A stretch of DNA of 64,000 nucleotides, taken from Clostridia bacterium (GTDB lineage: Bacteria; Bacillota; Clostridia; Oscillospirales; UBA644). Positions 20,485 through 28,342 of the stretch are shown piece by piece; position 1 is the first letter of the stretch, and every line of letters starts with the position of its first letter. Both the position numbers and the translations under genes were made by a program. The DNA is taken from positions 36,795 through 100,794 of the forward strand of contig JAGBIM010000022.1 of the NCBI GenBank assembly GCA_017934975.1, written 5' to 3'. The notes below the pieces were generated by a model. That model was not told the DNA's origin. It made no database searches and was given only the letters and a program-made list of their open reading frames with translations.

Positions 20485-20511
20485 GCCGTATAGAATGGAC
20501 AAACGGAAGTT

Positions 20512-21669
20512 ATGGCAGACAAGAAAGATTTTTACGAGGTCTTGGGCGTACAGAAAAGCGCCAGCGCCGACGAGTTGAAAAAAGCCTATCGGCAGATGGC
20601 AAAAAAGTATCACCCGGACCTTCATCCAAACGACAAAGAGGCCGAACAGAAATTCAAAGAAATCAACGAGGCGTACGAAGTTCTGTCCGATGCCGACAAA
20701 CGGGCAAAATACGACCAATTCGGTCACGCAGGCATAGACCCGAATTACGGAGCAGGAGCCGGATACGGCGGCGGTTACGGTGGCGGTTACGGCAACGTGG
20801 ACCTGGGCGATATTTTCGGTGACGTATTCGGCAATTTCTTCGGAGGCGGTTCGACCCGCAGACGATCCTCCGCCGTTCCCGGAGCCGACGTGGACGTTTC
20901 GCTCACCCTCACCTTTGAAGAAGCGGTTTTCGGTTGCAAAAAGCAGGTAACCGTAACACGGAAAGAAAACTGTACGGAATGTAACGGAACGGGGGCCGCA
21001 AAGGGCACCACCGCGGAAACCTGCCCCACCTGCCGCGGAACGGGACGGGTTCGAACCGTGTCCCAGACCATGTTCGGCGCCATGCAGAGTGAACGGACCT
21101 GTACCACCTGCTACGGAACGGGTAAAATCATCAAAACCCCGTGCAAGAACTGCAACGGAACGGGACAGGAACGCAAGCAGAGAACCATTTCGGTCAACAT
21201 TCCTGCAGGAATTGCCCACGGTCAGGTCGTCACCTTAAGCGGACAGGGCTGTGCCGGAATCAAGGGAGGTCCCGCCGGGGATCTGAATATCTCCATCTCG
21301 GTGAAGGCCCATCCCATTTTTGAGCGGAAAAACTTTGATCTTTTCTGTGAAATTCCCGTAACCTTTGCCCAAGCTACGCTGGGCTGCGAAATTGAAGTTC
21401 CTCTTCCCGACGGAACGAAAACCACGCAAAAGATCAGCGACGGAACCCAAAGCGGAACCGTGTTGACGCTGAAGGGGAAGGGTGTTCCCTACCTGAACGC
21501 AAAGGGAAGCGGAAATCTTTACGTAAAAGTTGCCGTGGAAGTGCCCAAGCATCTGACCTCCCGTCAGAAAGAACTCCTGCGGAAATTCGAATCGATTGAG
21601 AACAAGCGGGCTTATGAAAAACGGGAATCCTTTGCTGATAAAGTGAAAAAATTCCTCAACGGAAATTAA
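20512..21669 (+). CDS. dnaJ: Chaperone DnaJ
   Basis: 385 residues. J domain with HPD ([19 protein letters not shown]), a Gly/Tyr-rich linker (about 76-105), four CxxCxGxG-type zinc repeats ([32 protein letters not shown]), and C-terminal substrate domains. Stimulates DnaK ATPase. Last gene of the heat-shock operon, followed by a terminator. Confidence 0.97.
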   Translation: MADKKDFYEVLGVQKSASADELKKAYRQMAKKYHPDLHPNDKEAEQKFKEINEAYEVLSDADKRAKYDQFGHAGIDPNYGAGAGYGGGYGGGYGNVDLGDIFGDVFGNFFGGGSTRRRSSAVPGADVDVSLTLTFEEAVFGCKKQVTVTRKENCTECNGTGAAKGTTAETCPTCRGTGRVRTVSQTMFGAMQSERTCTTCYGTGKIIKTPCKNCNGTGQERKQRTISVNIPAGIAHGQVVTLSGQGCAGIKGGPAGDLNISISVKAHPIFERKNFDLFCEIPVTFAQATLGCEIEVPLPDGTKTTQKISDGTQSGTVLTLKGKGVPYLNAKGSGNLYVKVAVEVPKHLTSRQKELLRKFESIENKRAYEKRESFADKVKKFLNGN

Positions 21670-21681
21670 TTACAAACGTAA

Positions 21682-21716
21682 ATTGCGGGTGCAGATAAGA
21701 CACCCGCAATTTTTTT
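21682..21716 (+). terminator. Terminator of the dnaK operon
   Basis: ATTGCGGGTG, nine-base loop, CACCCGCAAT, followed by a run of seven T. Confidence 0.92.
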
Positions 21717-21769
21717 CGGGAAATTTTCGTTAAAAATCCAAAGAAATGCTTAAAATTTTCAAAAAACGG

Positions 21770-21798
21770 TTGCAATCCTGAAAAATATATGGTATAAT
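21770..21798 (+). promoter_or_regulatory. Promoter of the repeat-protein gene
   Basis: TTGCAA (21770-21775), 17-base spacer, TATAAT (21793-21798). It is too close to the ATG at 21812 for that to be the start, which supports the ATG at 21854. Confidence 0.8.
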
Positions 21799-21853
21799 AA
21801 GATATATAAGTATGCACATTCCCCGAAACCCAAAGAAAGGACGGTTCCTTTAT

Positions 21854-24214
21854 ATGGATTCCAACTATTTGGACGAATTGAAACAATTGAAAGAACAGAA
21901 GGACGCGGATCTGGAAAAGCTTCAGGAAGAAGCCAGCATGAACATCCCCGATCTGGAGGAAACGAATATTCCTTTAGATTTGGAGGAGGATCCCATCCCT
22001 TCCGAGGAGACCATCAAGTTTGAGCCCGTATCTCAGACCTCCGAGGAAAAAGGTCCCGCGCCTGCAGGCGGACGAAGAGCGCGCCAGCCTTCGGAAGACG
22101 AACTTGCCGCAAAGAAAAAGAAAAAGCGCACCCGTAATATCGTTTTAATCTCCCTCTCCTCTTTCGTGGCTCTGTTGGCAATTCTGTTGGTGGTCTTTTT
22201 TGCGGTGAAGAACGCAAACAAGTCCGAGTACACCTACGAATACTGGGGCATGGGTCTGGATATCGAAAACGGCGTTGCGGAATACGACTTTTTCGGAAAC
22301 ATCACCACGCTGACCCGTTTTGACATCATCGGTCAGCCCGAATACGTTGCCGAATTTGAAGACGGAAAATGCGTAAAAGAAACGAAATACGACGCCGAAG
22401 GGAAAGTAATCCACTACTACACCCACGAATACGAAAACGGCGAGCGGATTTTGTCCTCTTATTTTGAAGGGGGCGAATTGGTCTATTCGGAACGCTATAC
22501 GAGAAAGAGCTCCTTTGCGCTGGAGGCGGAACGCACCTATTACAAGGAAGAAGGCCGCACGGAGACCGCAACCCTTACGCTGAAGGACGGCAAGCTTGTC
22601 ACGCGCGAGGTTTTCAAAAACAACCTTCTGGCGCAGCGCACCACCCATGACGGGACGATGATCACCGTCAAGGAACTGTTTGATGCAAACGGCGCCCTGG
22701 AGACCAAAACCACCTACGAATACAATCGGGAAAAGAAACAGCTTCTGACCGAAACGGAATACGATGCAAACAACGCCGTACTGACCCGCAAAGTCAACAC
22801 CTACGATGAAAAGAACGGTCTTTTGAAGGATACCTCCTGCTTCGACGGAAACGGGGATCTGCTTTATAACGACGCCTATACTTACAACCACAGCAACAAC
22901 CCCATCCGCCAGGTTCATTACATCATTAACCCAACTACCAAGCAGAAGGAAATTGAATATTCCATCATCAACGAATTCGACAAGAGCAATCGCGTCATCA
23001 AGACCACCCGTCAGCTTCCCAACGGCGAAATCGAATCCAGCTTCGGGTACGTTTACGATGATAACGGTTATATTTCCAGAAAGAACTCTTATCGGAAAGA
23101 AACCATCGAATGGTACGTCAACTACACCCGCACCGCAAGCGGAACCGTAACCCAGGAAGAGCGCTACAACAGCAACAATATTCTGTTGGAAAAGATTCTG
23201 TACAACGACAAGGGTCTGATTACGGAGCAAACCACCTACAACGAGGCAGGCGTTACGCTGCAACAGATCAAGAATCAGTACGATGCAAAGCAGAAAAAGA
23301 ACCGCCAAACCATCACGACCTACGCGGAAGACGGGTCGGTTCTGAAGACCGTAGACGAACAGTTGGATGCGAAGGGCTTAGTCACCATCCGCATTACGGA
23401 GGAACCTGCCGCAGGTCTTTTCGAACACGTTCTGTTTGCCTATAACGATAAGGGCGTTGCGGAACGTCTGACCTTCTTTGCCAAGAACGGTCAGATCCTG
23501 AAGAGCACCGCCGTTGACGAAAAATCCCGCGTTGTAAACGAGTCGGTATACGAAAACGGCATCGAAAAAGAATACAACGAATACGTCTACAACGATAAGG
23601 ATCAGGTTGCCGTCAAGAAGTGCACCGACCGCAGAACGGGCGCCTTCCGCAGCATTGCCTATACCTACAACGAAACGGGACTCCTGATTGAATCGGCAGA
23701 AAGCGACGAGAAGAATATCGTTCTGAACAAGAAAAAGTACGACGAACTGGGGCGGGTTTCCGAAGAAGCAATTCTGGATACGGCCGCAGGGGAAGTCAAA
23801 GAAACAAACAAGTACGAATACGACGAACAGAATCGTGTAATTGCCTGCGATAAATTCGACAAAGACAACGAGTTCGTATCGAAGACTCTGTACTATTACC
23901 GCGACGACGGAAGTCACTATTTCGTGGTATACGACGAGAACAACAATATCATTGAAGATTCCCGCAACCCCGACGTGGGCCCCTCTACGGACGTCACCGA
24001 CTCGGACAACACCACCGATACCTCTTCGGACGAAATCACCGACGATACGGACGTAACGGATACGGAATCGGAAAATTCCGGAAGCACCTCTTCCACTGAC
24101 GAAAATTCGGATGATCCTTCCGACGGGGGCTCCACCTCGGACGAAGTTTCCGATGAAAGCGACGAATCGGATATCAGCGATAACGAAGAAAACGACGTCA
24201 GCAACCAGGAATAA
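21854..24214 (+). CDS. Large single-pass membrane protein with YD/MORN-like repeats and acidic Ser/Thr/Asp tail
   Basis: 786 residues. An acidic, probably coiled cytoplasmic N-terminus (1-90) ends in a KKKKKRTR stop, then one membrane helix (about 95-118) with no signal peptidase site, so type II topology. Outside, residues ~125-715 are built of many ~20-residue units of the form Y-(D/N)-x-x-G-x-(L/V)-x-x-x-x-x-Y, for example YNDKGLITEQTTYNEAG; this resembles YD/RHS or YwqK-type beta repeats. The last ~70 residues are almost only Ser, Thr, Asp, Glu and Asn. No catalytic motif, sortase motif or toxin tip is seen. Function is unknown; a surface-exposed binding or spacer protein is a guess. Monocistronic, with its own promoter and terminator. 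Confidence 0.8.
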   Translation: MDSNYLDELKQLKEQKDADLEKLQEEASMNIPDLEETNIPLDLEEDPIPSEETIKFEPVSQTSEEKGPAPAGGRRARQPSEDELAAKKKKKRTRNIVLISLSSFVALLAILLVVFFAVKNANKSEYTYEYWGMGLDIENGVAEYDFFGNITTLTRFDIIGQPEYVAEFEDGKCVKETKYDAEGKVIHYYTHEYENGERILSSYFEGGELVYSERYTRKSSFALEAERTYYKEEGRTETATLTLKDGKLVTREVFKNNLLAQRTTHDGTMITVKELFDANGALETKTTYEYNREKKQLLTETEYDANNAVLTRKVNTYDEKNGLLKDTSCFDGNGDLLYNDAYTYNHSNNPIRQVHYIINPTTKQKEIEYSIINEFDKSNRVIKTTRQLPNGEIESSFGYVYDDNGYISRKNSYRKETIEWYVNYTRTASGTVTQEERYNSNNILLEKILYNDKGLITEQTTYNEAGVTLQQIKNQYDAKQKKNRQTITTYAEDGSVLKTVDEQLDAKGLVTIRITEEPAAGLFEHVLFAYNDKGVAERLTFFAKNGQILKSTAVDEKSRVVNESVYENGIEKEYNEYVYNDKDQVAVKKCTDRRTGAFRSIAYTYNETGLLIESAESDEKNIVLNKKKYDELGRVSEEAILDTAAGEVKETNKYEYDEQNRVIACDKFDKDNEFVSKTLYYYRDDGSHYFVVYDENNNIIEDSRNPDVGPSTDVTDSDNTTDTSSDEITDDTDVTDTESENSGSTSSTDENSDDPSDGGSTSDEVSDESDESDISDNEENDVSNQE

Positions 24215-24226
24215 GATCCGACGAAA

Positions 24227-24257
24227 AAACTCCCCTTGCAACGCAAGGGGAGTTTTC
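24227..24257. terminator. Bidirectional terminator between convergent genes
   Basis: AAAACTCCCCTTGC, three-base loop, GCAAGGGGAGTTTT. Serves the repeat-protein gene and the long minus-strand operon that ends at 24270. Confidence 0.88.
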
Positions 24258-24269
24258 TTATGGAAGAAA

Positions 24270-25550
24270 TCAATCAATAAAATCCATAATATCCAGATTC
24301 AACATGGGCATGAGACGGGTCAGAAGCATACGGTGGCGCATATAGGGATGGAACCGCAAAGAATCCTGCAGCAGAGCGGGAGGAACGTGAACCGCTTCGG
24401 GATCTACGACGGCACCCGCAGCCTTCATCTTCTTCATCAAAACCTCGTCCGTGGGAAGGGTTTCTTTGATAATGCGGCGGATCTCGGGCCATTTCGCCTG
24501 AAGATCGGCCGGATCTACCTCGTCGGTCACGGTGGGGTTATTCAGCTTTTTGATGTCGTCGTGCAGGACGGCGTCGTACTTGGAATAAACCTCGTCCCAA
24601 TCCGTGGCGTCGGGAACGGCGGTTACCGATTCCACACGGTCGGCAATGTTGTGGTAGGCGCGATTCAGAAGAACGGTGGCAACGCCGACCTTTTTCCCGT
24701 GATAGTCGGGCCAGATGCCGCGAATTACTTTATAACATTCCAGATAGTGCGACACCACGTGCTCCGCACCGGAAGCGGGACGGGAGCATCCCGCAAGTTT
24801 CATGGCAAGCCCGGTCATTACCAAGGATTCCATAATAGCGCCTGCAGCCTCTTCGCTGTTCTCGGTAACCCGTTCGGCCAGATCCATAATACGGTCGGTA
24901 GCGGTTTTGGTGAGGTTTGCAATATTTTCGCAGTAATATTCCCCCGTAAGCAGGGTGGAAAGTTTCCAGTCCACGAGGCCGATGTACTTGGCGACCATAT
25001 CACCGAATCCGGAAGATTTCAGTTCCACGGGAGCCGCCGCAAGGATCTTGGTGTCGGCAATGATCACCGCAGGCTGCGCCGCCTGCCAAGAGGATTTGAA
25101 GTTGTTTTCGATAATGGGGGCCGTATCCGAAGCAAAGCCGTCCATGGAAGGCGCGGTAGCAAAAATGCAGAACATTTTCTTTTTGCGGAAGGACGCCACA
25201 CGGCAAAGATCGTTCAGAGATCCCGTCCCCACGGAGATGATTCCGTCCACGTCTTCTGCCAGAGCCTCGATTTCCACAACCTGCTCCACGCGAGCACTTT
25301 TCATGTTTTCATATACCAATTTCTTTACGTGGAAGCCTTCTTCCTTCAGAGCCGGAAGAATCCCGTCCGCCGCCGCGAGGGTGTTCTCGTCCGCGACGAG
25401 AAGAACGGTCTTGGGGAAGCCCGCATCGGCAAGAATTTTACCCGTTTTCGCGGTGATACCGCTTCCGATCTCCACCACCTTGGTGTCGAAGGTGTGTACC
25501 CGTCCGCAGGGGCAGTTTTCCATGTCTTTAAGAATTTTGTTCAAATCCAT
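24270..25550 (-). CDS. egsA: sn-Glycerol-1-phosphate dehydrogenase (AraM/EgsA type)
   Basis: 426 residues. Iron-containing-dehydrogenase fold: IISVGTGSLNDLCRVAS (nucleotide loop), FATAPSMDGFASDTAPI, SSGFGDMVAKY (metal aspartate) and GAEHVVSHYLE (metal histidine). This matches bacterial G1P dehydrogenases, which reduce DHAP to glycerol-1-phosphate, the enantiomer used by archaeal lipids. In Bacillus AraM feeds heptaprenylglyceryl phosphate. No PcrB-like partner is in the window. It is the last gene of the long minus-strand block, 29 bases after the FemAB-type gene. Confidence 0.88.
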   Translation of the reverse strand: MDLNKILKDMENCPCGRVHTFDTKVVEIGSGITAKTGKILADAGFPKTVLLVADENTLAAADGILPALKEEGFHVKKLVYENMKSARVEQVVEIEALAEDVDGIISVGTGSLNDLCRVASFRKKKMFCIFATAPSMDGFASDTAPIIENNFKSSWQAAQPAVIIADTKILAAAPVELKSSGFGDMVAKYIGLVDWKLSTLLTGEYYCENIANLTKTATDRIMDLAERVTENSEEAAGAIMESLVMTGLAMKLAGCSRPASGAEHVVSHYLECYKVIRGIWPDYHGKKVGVATVLLNRAYHNIADRVESVTAVPDATDWDEVYSKYDAVLHDDIKKLNNPTVTDEVDPADLQAKWPEIRRIIKETLPTDEVLMKKMKAAGAVVDPEAVHVPPALLQDSLRFHPYMRHRMLLTRLMPMLNLDIMDFID

Positions 25551-25579
25551 GTTGCATTTTCTCCTTTACGATCTATCGA

Positions 25580-26779
25580 TTATTTTTTACCTTTCAAAAG
25601 AAGGGCCGTACGGATATAGATCCGCTTGGCAAAGGGCAGGAATCGGTTCATAAACCGATACAAAAGAGGACGAACGGGATATTCCAGTTCCCCGATATAT
25701 TCCACCACGGTGGGGTTGAATTTCAATTTGAAATCCGACAGAGGATCGTCTAAGTCCCCCTTGATTCCCATAAAGCTGAAGACGGAGCATCCCTGCTCGC
25801 GGAAATATTTCATCGCCTCGAACCGAATCTGGTTGGTGGTGCGGAACCGGGGGAACACCCGATCGTCAAAGCCGCTGTACAACAAATACGCCGTGTCGTT
25901 GCTCCGAACCATCTGCAGAGCGGACATGGGGATCACGTCCCCGAATTCCAGCCATTTTTCGGCTTCCGCCCGATCCTTGGCCGTCTGCTCGTCCTGAGGC
26001 TGAGAATCGAGAAAGGCGATAAACTTCCGCAGGTCCATTTTGGCAAAGAAAAACATACAATCGTCCCCGAAGGCCTCGGTCATGCGCTGAAAATATGCGG
26101 GATCCCGCAAAAGAATATGCTGACGCTCCTCCGTGTGAGAGCTGATCTCACAAAAAAGCTTGATATCCTCTTCGGTGTTCCCGCGGGTAAAGAAAATTCC
26201 GCGGGATTCGGTATATTTTCCGATGAACTTACGGATTTTTTTATCGAAGCCCTTCAACATATCCTCGTCACTGCGCGGTTGTCCGTCGCAGGTCAGGGAA
26301 TATTCCGCATTGAATCGGGGTTGGGTATAGGAATGAAAATCGGTAGCAAAGCCCCGATGGATCCAACCGTTTTCCTGCAGAGATTGCAAAGCACGGTACC
26401 CCGTCTCCTCTTCCGTCTTCTCCCCTTTGTACAAACGGGACAGGACGATTTCGGGGTCGATGCGGACCATGTAAGCCCCCAGCGATTTTGCGTAGGCTCG
26501 GATCGATTGGGTAAACTCCCGCAGAGTGTCCGTGTCGGAATAATCCATCATAAATCCGCGAGGAGCGTAGATGAGCTTCTGTCCCGTGGGAAGACGGCGG
26601 ATCAACAGATGAGAGACGGCAACGGGGACCCCGTCTTTACGAAGTCCGCACAAAACGCTGTCCCAACCACTTTTCACCTTGGCCCAAGCCTCTTTTTGCA
26701 TGAGATTGCAATGGGGCAAGGTCTCCACGAAGGCACGGTATTCCGCAGAATCCATGGGCACGATAAATTCGTAATTCAT
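25580..26779 (-). CDS. FemA/FemB-family aminoacyltransferase (peptidoglycan interpeptide bridge)
   Basis: 399 residues from the ATG after GGAG. The family pattern includes the N-terminal HCNLMQKEAWAKVKSGWDS, a RRLPTGQKLIYAPRGFMMDY stretch, GFDKKIRKFIGKYTESRG, and a C-terminal FSFMGIKGDLDDPLSDFKLKFNP. Two GNAT-like domains with a helical insert are the family fold. It uses aminoacyl-tRNA to extend the stem peptide of lipid II or a related acceptor. The amino acid added cannot be read. One base separates it from rnmV upstream. Confidence 0.85.
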   Translation of the reverse strand: MNYEFIVPMDSAEYRAFVETLPHCNLMQKEAWAKVKSGWDSVLCGLRKDGVPVAVSHLLIRRLPTGQKLIYAPRGFMMDYSDTDTLREFTQSIRAYAKSLGAYMVRIDPEIVLSRLYKGEKTEEETGYRALQSLQENGWIHRGFATDFHSYTQPRFNAEYSLTCDGQPRSDEDMLKGFDKKIRKFIGKYTESRGIFFTRGNTEEDIKLFCEISSHTEERQHILLRDPAYFQRMTEAFGDDCMFFFAKMDLRKFIAFLDSQPQDEQTAKDRAEAEKWLEFGDVIPMSALQMVRSNDTAYLLYSGFDDRVFPRFRTTNQIRFEAMKYFREQGCSVFSFMGIKGDLDDPLSDFKLKFNPTVVEYIGELEYPVRPLLYRFMNRFLPFAKRIYIRTALLLKGKK

Positions 26780-26780
26780 A

Positions 26781-27353
26781 TCAAAACTCCTTTGCATCGC
26801 GGAAAAATTCCTCCCGCGTACGCATGGCATTCAAAATTTCCAGAAACTTTTTGGGGGACAGATGAGCGGGCAGCCCCAGTTTTTCCTGATAACGAGCTCG
26901 CTTCAGACTACTGTTCTCTCCCCCCAGAAGACCGACACCGTACAGATCCGCACCGGTGATAGGATCTCGGATAGGCTTTTCGGAAGAAACGGCGAAGGAA
27001 AGGATCGACGCGAGGGTTTCCTCGGACATGGCCTCCACCCCAAGTTTTCCCTCCGCAGAGGGATGCTTTTTCCGCTTTTCTTTCCCGTATCGGTCGGGAA
27101 CATAGGCGTTGCGGATGAATTCCGCGCCTACGGCACCGATGATATAATTGCGGATGGCCATCCCGGATCGGTCGGAATCGGTGAGCAAAATCAATCCTTT
27201 TTGTCGCGCGAGGGTGCGTAAGGTTTCCAACTTTGCATCGTCGGAAAAGATTCCGAATCCGCCCGTTTCCACGATCACACCGTCCACCACGCGGGATAAG
27301 GCGAGGCGATCGTATTTTCCCTCCACGACAATAACCCGATCCACGCGAATCAT
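26781..27353 (-). CDS. rnmV: Ribonuclease M5
   Basis: 190 residues from the ATG that overlaps the holA stop. Toprim domain with VIVVEGKYDR and LLTDSDRSG supplying the acidic metal ligands. Matures the ends of precursor 5S rRNA. A longer frame upstream lies inside holA and is not used. Usual partners elsewhere are ksgA/tatD; here it is in a DNA-metabolism block. Confidence 0.88.
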   Translation of the reverse strand: MIRVDRVIVVEGKYDRLALSRVVDGVIVETGGFGIFSDDAKLETLRTLARQKGLILLTDSDRSGMAIRNYIIGAVGAEFIRNAYVPDRYGKEKRKKHPSAEGKLGVEAMSEETLASILSFAVSSEKPIRDPITGADLYGVGLLGGENSSLKRARYQEKLGLPAHLSPKKFLEILNAMRTREEFFRDAKEF

Positions 27354-28342
27354 AAGGCCTCCATGGCTTCGGTCAAAAGGCGAACGACGAGAAGATCCTC
27401 GTCTACTTTTCCCGTTTTCATCTGCAGGTCGGTTTCGGCACAAAGATCCATCAAACGGTCAAGCCCCGACAGAGAGAGACGAGGCAGGCGGCGACTGTAG
27501 CGACGCACGAGAAAATCCTTCATCTCCGATTCCGCAACGCGGACCGATTCCGGCTCTTTTTCCAAGAGTTTGAGGCGGTACAATCCCGCAAAGCAGGAAT
27601 AAAGATTTCCCAAAATCATCTGCGCGGGAACCCGTTGCGCCCGCAGATCGTTCCAGATGGAAAAGACACCGTCGGAATTCTTATCCAGAATGCGGTCGTT
27701 CAAATCGTACACGCGGGCCTGCAGACTTCGAACGCACAACTTTTCCAGAGCATCCCGTGTTACGGTGTTTCCGCAATACGCGGCGATCTTGTCGATTTCC
27801 GTGAGCATGGATTCCATGTTCGGCTCTTCCACCGCAAGAAAAAAATCCACGTCGTCCGCGGAAATATCGCAACCGCGACGGCGGAACTGTTGGGAAACCC
27901 AGCGGATCAGGGTCTGCTCGTCCACGGTTTTGATCTCCACGAGAAGCCCGTCCTTTTCCAACCGCTTTTTCAGTGCTTTGAAGGCGGAGGTTCTGCCGTC
28001 GGGGGTCTCGGTCTGCTGATAAACGATTACCACCGTATCATCCCCGATTTCACAGTCCTGCGAGGCCAGGAATTCCGTCACGGAGGAAGATGCGGGAAGA
28101 TCGGAAATCTGCATGACCTTGTATTCTCCCATAGGGCAAAGCCACAACTCTTCGGAAAAAACGTCCACGGTCAGATCTTTTCCCTCGTAACGGTGCAGAT
28201 CCGCATCCTTCGTGTGGGGAAGGATCGCATCGATGAGGGACTTGAGATAAAAACGCTTCAGATACGGCTCGGGGCCGTATAGATAATAGATGCGACGGAA
28301 GTTTTTCTGTTCCAGATCCTTTTTCAGAATTTCAAGACTCAC
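27350..28342 (-). CDS. holA: DNA polymerase III delta subunit
   Basis: 330 residues. AAA+ fold: IYYLYGPEPYLKRFYLKSL at the N-terminus, followed by the RYEG-type stretch and the C-terminal domain ending RLSLSGLDRLMDLCAETDLQMKTG. Loads the sliding clamp with tau and delta prime. The start is taken as GTG at 28342, 12 bases after GGAGG; the TTG at 28354 directly abuts GGAGG and cannot use it. Overlaps comEC by 11 bases and rnmV by 4. Confidence 0.9.
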   Translation of the reverse strand: MSLEILKKDLEQKNFRRIYYLYGPEPYLKRFYLKSLIDAILPHTKDADLHRYEGKDLTVDVFSEELWLCPMGEYKVMQISDLPASSSVTEFLASQDCEIGDDTVVIVYQQTETPDGRTSAFKALKKRLEKDGLLVEIKTVDEQTLIRWVSQQFRRRGCDISADDVDFFLAVEEPNMESMLTEIDKIAAYCGNTVTRDALEKLCVRSLQARVYDLNDRILDKNSDGVFSIWNDLRAQRVPAQMILGNLYSCFAGLYRLKLLEKEPESVRVAESEMKDFLVRRYSRRLPRLSLSGLDRLMDLCAETDLQMKTGKVDEDLLVVRLLTEAMEAL

